A stretch of DNA of 64,000 nt from Paraescarpia echinospica (taxonomy: Eukaryota > Annelida > Polychaeta > Sabellida > Siboglinidae): NCBI GenBank assembly GCA_020002185.1, contig CM034544.1:4338632-4402631 (forward strand), in the 5' to 3' direction. Position 1 is the stretch's first letter. The number at the start of each line of letters is the position of its first letter. The position numbers and the translations under genes are program-made. The notes beneath the pieces were generated by a model. It saw only the letters and a program-made list of their open reading frames with translations. It had not been told where the DNA came from and did no database searches. Positions 1 to 10,183 of the stretch are shown here, in pieces.

Positions 1-1487
1 GCGTCTTTCAACATATCTGTCAAACCTATCTAGACACTGTTAGTATTTCCACTGCTTGGAAAAATTATACTGTCATCCCCGTTCCTAAAACAAACAACCC
101 AAAACAGTTAAACGACTTCAGGACCCATATCCCTTATGAAAACCCTGGAAAAGCTAGTAATGTCGATGATCCTGCCCATCACCAAGAGTCAATTAGACCC
201 ACTCCAGTTTGCATATCGGGCTGGAAGAGGTGTTGAAGATGCGAAGTTATTAATTCTGGACAAACTGTATACTCACATTGAGAAACCAACTGCACATGTC
301 AAGATTCTCTTCTCCCATTTCTCATTGGTTTTTAATTTGATTCAACCTCATATCTTAGCCCATGAACTCATTTCTGATTTTAATCTTGGATACCAGTTTG
401 TTGCCTGGATTGTTGATTGTTTGTCGTGTCGTCCTCAGTATGTTTCTGCGAATGGAAAATGAACTGACGTGAGATTGACACACACAGACTCACCTCAAGA
501 TTGTTGTCTTTCACTCCTACTTTACAACTAGTACACTGACAGTTGTAGAAATGCTCATGAAGGCAGGGTTTTAGTGATAATTATTGATGACATTGCCTTA
601 CTTTCATTTCTCTTTGGTTCCCAACAAGATCATGACCCGGCACTACGAGATTTTGTTGAGTGGTGTGATTACTCGCATTTAAAGTTTAACGTATGTGAAA
701 CCAAGGAGTTAGCAATATATTTAAGAAAACACAGACAAATCCCTGAAAAAAACATAATTCATGATCAAGAGGTTGACATTGTCACCAAGTACAAATAACA
801 AGGTACAGTGTTTGATAAAAAACTTAGATGGGATGACAATACTGAAATAATCGTCAACAAATGTCAGCAGCCCCTGTATGTTCTTAGAAAAATAATCTCT
901 TTTTATGATGATGAAACAATTTAAAACCTGTTTTGAAAGTATTTTATTGACAGACAGTGCTCTTTGCTTTTCGTTTATCTGCTGGTATTTTAACCTGAGT
1001 GTTAAAAACAAGAACAGTTTACAGAAGATTGTACGAGTCAGCTCCAATGTAATCGGAGAGATTCAGAGATAAGTCTGGGTCTTAGGAAGGCACGTTCTAT
1101 TTTAGCCAATAATAATAATCTTCTATATGCAATCTTTGAGAAACTGCCGTAGGGCAGCCGTTTTAGGTGCCCCTCGTGAAAAACAAATCGATTTAATTTA
1201 TCTTTTGTTCCTGCTGCCATCAGTCTTTTGACGATGTGAAATGAAAGTATGTGTATGTTCTATAATTTAGATTATGTTTAGTGGTTACAGGGTGAAGAAA
1301 TGCACTCCATGTGTTCATGTGATAAATTAATATTTCTTTGACTATGATGACGTGATCCAGTAATACGCTGTTACGTATATTATATTTTAATATATATATA
1401 TATATATATTATCCACTGTGCCCGCCAAAGCGACAATGTAATTGCCCTTACAGGGAGGAATAAAGATGCATTGTATTGTATTACAGT
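1..1487 (+). pseudogene. Decayed LINE reverse transcriptase fragment with 3' end
   Basis: Remnant of a non-LTR retrotransposon reverse transcriptase, entering from the left edge. Fragments readable in shifting frames follow the order expected for a LINE RT: an IPVPKTNNPKQLNDFR stretch (about 75-120), LDPLQFAYRAGRGVEDAK (about 200-245), ILAHELISDF (about 350-380), a degraded palm region near 580-610 (DDIALLSFLFGSQQDH), thumb text at 640-800 and a C-terminal part at 930-1230 (ICWYFNLSVKNKNSLQKIVR). At least three frameshifts or stops interrupt it, so it is dead. The 3' UTR ends near 1430-1487 with AATAAAG and short ATTGT repeats, a typical LINE tail. No endonuclease is present; the 5' part lies outside the window or is lost. 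Family inferred as jockey/CR1-group. Confidence 0.8.
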
Positions 1488-1683
1488 TTACACATATTGA
1501 AGATTTTTAAATATAAAAAAAATTTGACGTTTCATAGAAATTTATTGAACCCTGTATTATTCTATTTATTTACTTCTCAAGGAAATCAGCTGCGTTGTAC
1601 AATACTAATCCAGACTGGACCCCGTCTCTCCGGTTCGGTTATTCAACACCAACTACACCTATTACCTCGAGTTATGCTCACAA

Positions 1684-1757
1684 CAGTACATACATACGTA
1701 CATACGTACGTACGCACGTACACACGTACACACGTACACACATACATACATCATCAT
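1684..1757. repeat. ACGT/CATA-type microsatellite
   Basis: Runs of CATACGTA, CGTACACA and CATA units abut a CATCATCAT run. It lies just beyond the 3' end of the minus-strand RTE-like element and may have grown from that element's simple-repeat tail. Confidence 0.85.
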
Positions 1758-2740
1758 CATTGTGCAGTCGTAATATCCCGTGGTTGAGCGAAGGCCTCAG
1801 CATGTCGTTTCCAAATCTGCCTGTCTTGCGCTATCCTCTGCCAGATTGTGCCCTTCCAGTACTCGTCTAGTTCGTCTCTGCACCGTCTCGCCGGTCTTCC
1901 TCTAGATCGTTTCCCTTCGTAAGGTCTCCAGGTTGTGATACGCGATGTCCATCGGATATATCTCGTAGTCTGCTGATGTGCCCTGCCCAGGTCCACTTCT
2001 GTCTTCTGATTTGTTCTATCACGTCTATGACCTTTGTCTTCTGCCTTACCCAGATGTTTGTTTTTCTCTCCCGATATGTGATGTTTAACACACTTCTTTC
2101 CATATTTGTTTGTGCGGCTGCTAGCTTGTTCTTTGCCTGGATGGTGAGTGCCCATGTTTCCGCGCCGTATGTCATCGCTGGAAGTACGCATGAGTTGAAG
2201 ACTTTTCTCTTCAAGCAGGTTCCAAAGTTACCCTTGAAGATGTCGCGGTGTTAAGCGAATGCTGTCCAGCCAGCAGTGATCCTTCTTTGAATCTCCTTGT
2301 CTTGGTTTTTGTCTCTGTTACTGTATCGCTGTCCCAGATAGACGTAGCCTTCAACGTTCTCTATCTGCGTCGTGTTGATATATATTGGTGTGTCATTTTC
2401 TAGCATCACTTTTGTCTTCGAGATGTTCATCTTGAGACCTTGTTTTTCATTTTCACCAGCTAGCTCCTGCAGCATGTTTTGTAGTTCTTGCGGTGTATTA
2501 GCGCATATGAGTATGTTGTCGGCGAAGCGAAGATGGCTGAGATATTCTCCGCCAGTCATCAAGGCTCTGGTTTCCCAGATCAGTCTTCGGAATATGCGTT
2601 CGAGTGTCGCCTTGAACAGCTTGGGCGATATGGTGTCACCCTGTCGTACTCCTCTCTTGATGTTGATCTTGTTGCTCTTTTTGTGTAGGTGGACTCTCAC
2701 CGAGCTGATGGTGAAGATGTCTTTCAGGAGATCGATGTAC
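1757..2740 (-). pseudogene. RTE-like retrotransposon, 5'-truncated RT pseudogene
   Basis: Minus-strand remnant of an RTE-type endonuclease/reverse transcriptase. From its 5' side it shows RT motif B text (GVRQGDTISPKLFKA, about 2600-2650), a palm motif in degraded form (LRFADNILICANTP), SKTKVM and VYLGQ thumb text, then the C-terminal region LPAMTYGAETWALT and IRRQKWTWAGHISR and the Arg-rich RPARRCRDELDEYW. An in-frame TAA lies at about 2251-2253 (after GWTAFA), and a frameshift near 1960 moves the tail to another frame. The 3' end meets a short ATG-repeat tail at about 1752-1757, as in RTE elements. The 5' side is cut off by the CATA microsatellite at 2740. Family assignment rests on these C-terminal motifs and the short tail. 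Confidence 0.82.
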
Positions 2741-2786
2741 ACATGCATACATGCATGCATGCATGCAAGCACACATACATACATAC

Positions 2787-2817
<31 letters not shown>

Positions 2818-3010
2818 CATACATACATACATGCATACCCGCATACACACATACATACACACATACATACACACATACATACACACATACATACACACAT
2901 ACATACACACATACATACACACATACATACACACATACACACACACATACACACATACATACATACATACATACATACATACACACACACATACATACAT
3001 ACATATATAA
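2741..3010. repeat. CATA / CACATACATA microsatellite
   Basis: About 270 bp of CATA, CATG and CACA-TACATA units, truncating the RTE-like remnant. Open frames here are low-complexity shadows and not genes. Confidence 0.95.
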
Positions 3011-4570
3011 ATACATGCGTATGTAACAGGTACTATAGTTGAATACCATAGTTGTATTTGAATTACAAATACAGATACTTGGTAAAAAGGCTATCCTTTG
3101 ACATCTTTGCCACCAGATGACACAGGTGTCAACCTGGGCTGAGTCTTCGTACTGGCTCGTAAAGACACATGTTCTTTTAGGGACTAGGACATTAAACGCT
3201 GTTTACAGCATTTTTTCAGGAAAGGTACTCTGTGATACAGGAGGATTTTGATAATATTTTTTATGGATTCGTTTGACAATTTATATAATTGGCGAACGTA
3301 GAAACGAAATACGTCAACAACAAAGTAAAGTTTGCACAATTTAATAACTTATAAGTCTTATTACTCGTACAAACGTCGATAGATAAAACCTTAAATAAGG
3401 TTACATCACGACTGATGTTATAATAAAAACTCAGTCAAATTAATATATTCTCAAAATGTGCTAATAGTTCATATAATGATGTTAATGAAAATGTTCAAGT
3501 AGGCACATATTATCCAACTGTTCATTTTGGTCCAATAGTAATGCCAATATTTGTCAATACAGTGAATGACCGACGTACGAATGTTCGAAGTTTCACGGCT
3601 GTTTCGGTGTGTTGACGAGTTCGAAGAGCTTGCCTCGATTTTCAGTTGACGGATTTTACAACCTCACGGAATCACAAGTCGAGCGCTCGAATCGATATCG
3701 ATGACTGACTCAAATCTCAGTGACTGTCTGTCATTCTAAATCCTAACTAAATATATGCCCTTTGGACATCATTCTTATTTCTACATAACTAACCCTAATA
3801 AAAAACATAACGTTACTGATAATTACACTTTTATACAACTATGGGCTATTTTTTCGGCCAAATATCAAATTACATTGTTCGACTACTAAACGACACAACC
3901 TCCTAGCTAACTATTTCTACAGCACCATCCCCAACCAAACTATCGCGCCCGCGCCCTTTTTATAAACCAACCAATCAAATCCATATTTTGGGTGAAGCGA
4001 AACATTCTAGAACTTTCTACCGCTAAAACCTAAAAAGAACCGACATGTGAAAGTTCTGAATTCTGGGAAACCTAACATGAATCAGCGGTTTTCGCCACCT
4101 ATCCTCAAAGCATTCAACTAACAACTTGACCTTTTCCCCAGTTTTACAGACGAATTAAAACATTATAGATGAGACAGACTACATGGTATATGCAGTTACC
4201 AGTTATTTCAATACATGATGCTAAGATGGTTTCATTGAAAATTATTCATGACTGATTCATACCAGTGAGATAAGAAACCTTTGTTGATTTATATGTTTTT
4301 ACTTGTACAGAACACTAAATACTATATTATAGTTTATGACTTGAATAACAAATATAAATACAGTAACGCTAATTTTAATATATTACTTATTTACAATCAA
4401 TAAAATTGTAAATTGAAATTGGTAGAGGTTGCCACCGCATCCATTCAGTCACTGTAATTGACTGGAAAATATAATAACAATATGAAGGTATGGCCCTCTT
4501 GTCAACCAAATTGCGACCGTAATAGATAAATGAATTGGTCAATCACTGTGACAGCTTATTTTAATAACTG
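3011..4570. other. Non-coding stretch with one promoter-like module
   Basis: AT-rich sequence without convincing ORFs. The notable content is the promoter-like cluster at 3956-4017. A dyad pair GAAnnTTC / GAAnnTTC abuts at 3579-3594. I see no transposon ends or RNA genes. Confidence 0.6.
3956..4017 (-). promoter_or_regulatory. Orphan heat-shock-type promoter module (HSE-CCAAT-TATA)
   Basis: On the minus strand a perfect three-unit heat-shock element (GAAnnTTCnnGAA) occupies 4017-4005, followed by an ATTGG box (CCAAT family) at 3974-3970 and a consensus TATAAAAAG at 3964-3956, then GC-rich sequence. Order and spacing match inducible heat-shock promoters, with the HSE about 40 bp upstream of TATA and a start expected near 3930. 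No ORF of useful length follows on the minus strand within 800 bp, so the gene may be lost, have a 5'UTR intron, or the module may belong to a mobile element. HSF control is inferred from the motif only. Confidence 0.45.
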
Positions 4571-4605
4571 GAAATGAATTATACTGAAATGTTGTTTTAC
4601 AATAC

Positions 4606-4875
<270 letters not shown>

Positions 4876-4990
4876 ACTGCAGTAGTGCCATGTTTACGAT
4901 CAATGACTTTACAATACCTGATTCGCCGCATTTGCTGACATCCTATCATCAGTTCCGCCAAACGGTGTCCATTGTTATAAGGTACATAAT

Positions 4991-5290
4991 GTAGCGCTGT
5001 AGCGCAGCATAAAGAGCTCCGGACAATCGACTGAGAGAACGCGGGTTTGAATCCTGTGCGGCGGTGTCGAACCTTAGGCAAATTCGTTTACTCTACATAG
5101 CTTCAGTTCACTCAGCTGTATGAATGAGTACCTGGCTATAGACAATGGTGGATATTGTGTACGAATAGTCTTCGCGCATTAATTGTGGCGTGGCTGAATG
5201 TTTCCCATAGAAGTCGAGGTGGCATTCGAGTAAAGTGTAAAGCGCTTTGAGTAGTTCTGATACTGCGCTATATAAGAATTTACCTTTATA
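4991..5290 (+). mobile_element. tRNA-derived SINE, copy 1
   Basis: A ~300-bp element with a Pol III head: A-box-like TAGCGCAGCATA at 5000-5011 and B-box-like GGTTTGAATCC at 5044-5054. The body contains CAGCTGTATGAATGAGTACC and the 3' part has AAGCGCTTTGAG and GCGCTATATAAGAATT, which resembles LINE 3' ends used for retrotransposition in trans. A second copy at 55787-56115 shares head, body and tail in order, which confirms a dispersed family. The body resembles conserved central domains known from metazoan SINEs; I cannot name the family with certainty. Confidence 0.82.
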
Positions 5291-5336
5291 GTGGATATCC
5301 TTCATACAAGCAAGTAATGAGCGCAACTCATATATA

Positions 5337-5338
<2 letters not shown>

Positions 5339-5433
<95 letters not shown>
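5339..5433. repeat. TG microsatellite
   Basis: Uninterrupted (TG)n of about 95 bp. It sits about 50 bp beyond the SINE 3' end. Confidence 0.97.
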
Positions 5434-5435
<2 letters not shown>

Positions 5436-5502
5436 CATCATAAAAGTGGTTAGACTTCATTCTACCGAACGTCACGGCATCAAGTTTGAGTTTGAACAAG
5501 AT

Positions 5503-7170
5503 TCAATTGAAGGTTTTAGACATATACGAACCACTACCTTGAAGAGCTAGATGAGCGAGCAAACTAGTGTTGTTGCTTTTTATGCAACTCTTTATAAAAC
5601 GCCCCATTCGATACATAATCTGACGTTGAACTGGTAAACAATCTGCTAAAGGTGGCGTCATATTACAGTGAGTGCAAACTGGTAGGTTAAACAGTTTACT
5701 TATACATTTGCGCCGTGTAGTATAAAACTCATCAACACATTTTTTGGGTAAATTCCATAAACATACACCATAGAAAGACGTACAGTACGACATAAATAAT
5801 TGACGTTTTGTGCTTATAATACAAAATTAGCAGACACTGCATTTACACGCCGAATAAAATCATGACACATGCATTTTGTCATAGCTTGGTGAGTGCCAGG
5901 ACCAATAATGTATCCTACATGCAACCCTTTTTTACTTTGTTTCACTTGTATATCATCAAAGTAAAATGGACAATCGGTACCACTGCTATATTAAATAAGT
6001 TGACATTTTGACGAATTAAATAGTACATCATATACATATGCAAATTATAGACATATATCACATATTGTGTTAAATGCATTCATTGATGGAGCTACTAAAT
6101 ATATGTCATCAGTAGAGCAAACAGCACCTTAACACTTATGACCTATCATACTACCGAATCCAAACATGCTGAGTATTGTTAACATGTCATCAATGTAGAT
6201 AAAAAATAAAATGGGGAACAACACCCCACCCTGCTTCACCCTAGTTGCTAGTGGAGAAATACTTTGACATCTAATTGTTTTGATACGTTTAAATGTTGAT
6301 TAGTAAACATCTGATTAGAAAGGGATGATTTATTCCTCTACCAATAAGTACATTTAAAAAATAAAAAATAAATTACTTTATCAAATGATTTAGTAGCATC
6401 TAATAAATAACAAACATCAGATTTATTGTGCTGTAAATAGTTCGCAATCTCCAATAACGCAACTGTACATTTAGCTGTGGAACCGTGAGGTTTACACCCA
6501 AACTGTAAATCACTGTTTAAAAATATCAGAACTTTTTATCATTATAACCTAATTAAATATTTTCGACAGGGGGCTATTAAGAGCAATGACTCGATAGCTA
6601 TCAGAGTCATTTGCTGGTTTTTAACCAAAATTTGTATTGTGGCTATATAAAAATCATCCGGGGTATGCCCATGATACACCATTGATGTGAACAACAAAGA
6701 TAGAAAAAACATGTTTGTTATTGTTAATATGATTAATACCATTCAAAATATCGTCAACAGTAACAATACTTTCACAGTCATTACATTGTACACCAACTTT
6801 ATTACGTATATTTTGTATCAATGACGTCATATCTTTTCATTATAGGCTAATTAATTATATGTCATTATACTTAGTAAAAAAGAGTTTAGAAATATGTTCA
6901 TCACATGTTACTTCATCAACATGTTGTGTGGCGCAGTATTGTTCTTTGTAACTTTACCAACTTCTTTCCAGACATCCCTATTTTTATTTTCAAGTAATGC
7001 TACAGCCATATTTTCATTTTAGTAGTATTTTGATTACGTTTAACAAAACGAACAGCTGTGTGATATTGAGAACGTGATCAGCGCATGACATCTGCAATGA
7101 CAGCATTGCGAGGAGAGCAACAATCTTTCCATACTTTGTGCAAAAACATTGATGCTTCTTTGTCATACGG
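5503..7170 (-). pseudogene. Heavily decayed LINE (endonuclease-RT region) on minus strand
   Basis: Read on the minus strand from 7170 downward, the pieces follow LINE order: a linker part (CNDCESIVTVDDILNGINHI, about 6790-6740), RT text HGHTPDDFYIATIQ (about 6670-6640), SDLQFGCKPHGSTAKCTV (about 6510-6460), catalytic-region LLDATKSFDKV (about 6410-6380), KQGGVLFPILFFIYIDDM (about 6240-6190), a degraded palm box CSTDDIYLVAPS where YADD is expected (about 6120-6090), and an open C-terminal segment of 96 codons (5503-5793; WNLPKKCVDEFYTTRRKCI). Multiple stops and frameshifts separate them. The copy is old and non-functional. Clade not assigned. Confidence 0.75.
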
Positions 7171-8238
7171 GGGCGCCACTACATTGTGTCGTCATGTCGA
7201 AGAAGACGTCACCTAACGATGTGGAGATTCTCTGGATGACGTCACACATGTCCATATTTTATTAGTGATAGCCCGTAAAATATAAGATGACGATCGTGTA
7301 TTTTTATTTTTGTAATATTCAAATTCCTCTTGTTTCCAAATATGTCTAGCCTCCAAAATCAATTGTTACTATCATATTTAAAGTGTGGAGCCCAGCCTAC
7401 AGTGATTGGTAGCCATTTTTTTATTTCAAGATGGCGGCCAAAATACGGGGATAAAACACTGTCAGCGATAGAATTATGTTACAGGAACATATTTTTGCAT
7501 AAACAAATACTGTTTATCTCACGTACCAAAAATAGTAATATACGTAGAGGTCCAGACTACGTAGCGTTAAAGATTTTTTGCGTGGTGCTTTTTTCTGCAA
7601 GAACTTTTTCGCTGTGTCGAGGGGGTTGTATTAAATAACTTCCCGTTCGAGGGGGTCTGTTTCAGATTTTCCCGCTTAAGTGGGGATAGCGATTTTCCTT
7701 ATCGAGGGAGCTAAGTGTTTCAACGTTTCGCGTTCCAATAAGAGCGGTAGTGTCTGACACCTTAAAGAACAAAACACGCTACATTTGTAATTATTGTGCT
7801 TCAGCATGAGGGTTAACGTTTGCACTCTTTGTACTCGTAGTCCACGGGCGTGTGATAAACACGGTAATGATGTCCCTGTACAGTTTGTGACAATGTTGAT
7901 ATATTCATCAAATTTTCTAGTGTCCTTAAATTATACATCATCGACAATTCTTATTGTCTTAAAGAACAACAACAAAAATTGCATCCCTACACACGCGTGC
8001 ATGATGCAATTTTTAAACGAACATGGTCTAAAAGGTGTAAATGTTGCAAGCGGTGAAATTCACGGCCACATGCTTCGTGTGAATCCGTACGTGTGTGCGA
8101 GCGAGGATATGATGGCTGTTTGTTTGCTAGCGTGAACGTACACGAGTACGCGTAAGTGGGTCTGCATGTGCAAAGTGACTTGTTATCAAAATGAAGAAAA
8201 TGTATATATATTGCGTTTTGCCTTGAAACCTTTCATGT
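7171..8238. other. Non-coding stretch, no confident feature
   Basis: Open frames of about 100 codons at 7330-7638 and 7794-8135 (plus) have no recognisable domain and unconvincing composition. The 7640-7760 part has three loose CGAGGG-type repeats. Confidence 0.5.
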
Positions 8239-8365
8239 GTGTGTGTGTGTATGTGTGTGCGTGTGTGTGTGTTGTGTGTGCGTGCGTGCGTGCGTTTGTG
8301 TGAGCGTGTTTGTGTGCATGCGTGCGTGTGTTGTGTGCGTGCGTGTGTGCGTGTGTGTGTGCTTG
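8239..8365. repeat. TG/TGCG microsatellite
   Basis: Degenerate (TG)n with TGCG and TTGTG interruptions. Confidence 0.9.
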
Positions 8366-8501
8366 TAAGTGTGTGGGGTGACTGTTTGAAAGCAAGATGT
8401 AAAGATCAAAGATATGTTTCTGTGCACGTCGGGATTCCTTACATATTCTCTGTCGATAGCATGTATGATAATTATATGTATCGTGCGATGCATCATGTAA
8501 T

Positions 8502-8637
8502 AAGCTACGTTGATTTGACATATTAGTTATGCATACATGATAACGTAAGGGTCACGTCGACACCTTGTTAAGCTACGTTGATTTGACATATTAGTTATGC
8601 ATACATGATAACGTAAGGGTCACGTCGACACCTTGTT
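8502..8637. repeat. Exact 68-bp tandem duplication
   Basis: Positions 8502-8569 and 8570-8637 are the same 68 bases, beginning AAGCTACGTTGATTTG and ending GACACCTTGTT, directly adjacent. Lack of divergence implies a recent duplication or an assembly overlap artefact. Confidence 0.95.
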
Positions 8638-8939
8638 CGAATGTACTACTTGTACAAACAAACGATTCTTTAACTATCTCCTTACACGTTAGACACCAAT
8701 ACGCGAACCGTACGATGACTGGTCTTTTGTTTGCCTGCATTTACAACCTCGGTTTGTGAGTCAGTATTTTCTCCAACCGGGTCCATGCACGTGTATCTAG
8801 AGAAGGCGCATGAAGCGATGCTGATCTAGTCCAGCAAATGTCGGCGCCGTCATATGATAAGGTCGGGGGCATTTAAGCCAAACATCGACCACTGTGTCCT
8901 GCTCTTGCATACTCTGTTTGTTTACATATTAAGTTCACG

Positions 8940-9939
8940 NNNNNNNNNNNNNNNNNNNNNNNNNNNNNNNNNNNNNNNNNNNNNNNNNNNNNNNNNNNNN
9001 NNNNNNNNNNNNNNNNNNNNNNNNNNNNNNNNNNNNNNNNNNNNNNNNNNNNNNNNNNNNNNNNNNNNNNNNNNNNNNNNNNNNNNNNNNNNNNNNNNNN
9101 NNNNNNNNNNNNNNNNNNNNNNNNNNNNNNNNNNNNNNNNNNNNNNNNNNNNNNNNNNNNNNNNNNNNNNNNNNNNNNNNNNNNNNNNNNNNNNNNNNNN
9201 NNNNNNNNNNNNNNNNNNNNNNNNNNNNNNNNNNNNNNNNNNNNNNNNNNNNNNNNNNNNNNNNNNNNNNNNNNNNNNNNNNNNNNNNNNNNNNNNNNNN
9301 NNNNNNNNNNNNNNNNNNNNNNNNNNNNNNNNNNNNNNNNNNNNNNNNNNNNNNNNNNNNNNNNNNNNNNNNNNNNNNNNNNNNNNNNNNNNNNNNNNNN
9401 NNNNNNNNNNNNNNNNNNNNNNNNNNNNNNNNNNNNNNNNNNNNNNNNNNNNNNNNNNNNNNNNNNNNNNNNNNNNNNNNNNNNNNNNNNNNNNNNNNNN
9501 NNNNNNNNNNNNNNNNNNNNNNNNNNNNNNNNNNNNNNNNNNNNNNNNNNNNNNNNNNNNNNNNNNNNNNNNNNNNNNNNNNNNNNNNNNNNNNNNNNNN
9601 NNNNNNNNNNNNNNNNNNNNNNNNNNNNNNNNNNNNNNNNNNNNNNNNNNNNNNNNNNNNNNNNNNNNNNNNNNNNNNNNNNNNNNNNNNNNNNNNNNNN
9701 NNNNNNNNNNNNNNNNNNNNNNNNNNNNNNNNNNNNNNNNNNNNNNNNNNNNNNNNNNNNNNNNNNNNNNNNNNNNNNNNNNNNNNNNNNNNNNNNNNNN
9801 NNNNNNNNNNNNNNNNNNNNNNNNNNNNNNNNNNNNNNNNNNNNNNNNNNNNNNNNNNNNNNNNNNNNNNNNNNNNNNNNNNNNNNNNNNNNNNNNNNNN
9901 NNNNNNNNNNNNNNNNNNNNNNNNNNNNNNNNNNNNNNN
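8940..9939. other. Assembly gap (1000 N)
   Basis: Exactly 1000 N, probably a fixed-size placeholder. The 3' exons of the CBM14/LamG gene probably continue into or beyond it. Confidence 1.
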
Positions 9940-10030
9940 TGAGAGGGAGACAGAGAGAGAGAGAGATGGATGGAGAGTGAGGGAGAGAGGGAGAGACTTA
10001 GATAGTGAGAGACAGGTAGACTGAGTGACA
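9940..10030. repeat. GAGA-rich microsatellite
   Basis: GAGA, GGGAGA and GATGGA repeats follow the gap, and probably explain the assembly break. Confidence 0.9.
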
Positions 10031-10094
10031 TATAGCAAAGACAAGGAGACATTGATAGCTGTCCGGCTGTTGTTATGATCAGTCCAATACTCAC

Positions 10095-10183
10095 TTCATC
10101 CATGTATCCCCGGAAGTAGCATGATTTTCCTGGGCACAACATATTTCCAATCATCATTGGGCACATTGTGTTGGCAATCGGAC
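10095..10183 (-). CDS. LamG-like exon (C-terminal strands)
   Basis: Acceptor CTCGTCTAG and donor GTGAGT flank an 89-nt exon, phase 1 in and 0 out. It encodes PIANTMCPMMIGNMLCPG followed by FRGYMDE. The 'IGN...FRGYMDE' pattern is the usual closing stretch of LamG-like jelly-roll domains (typically G-F-x-G-x-I-D-E-V). The last strands and any downstream domains must be encoded below 10095. Confidence 0.75.

Noticed and set aside
2251..3042. CATA/CACA-encoded Tyr-Val-Cys or His-Thr proteins
   Set aside because: Low-complexity microsatellite frames; only the distal part of the minus frame (RT) is real coding ancestry.
7330..8135. Two ~100-codon plus-strand genes
   Set aside because: No domain, no coherent composition, no splice or promoter context.
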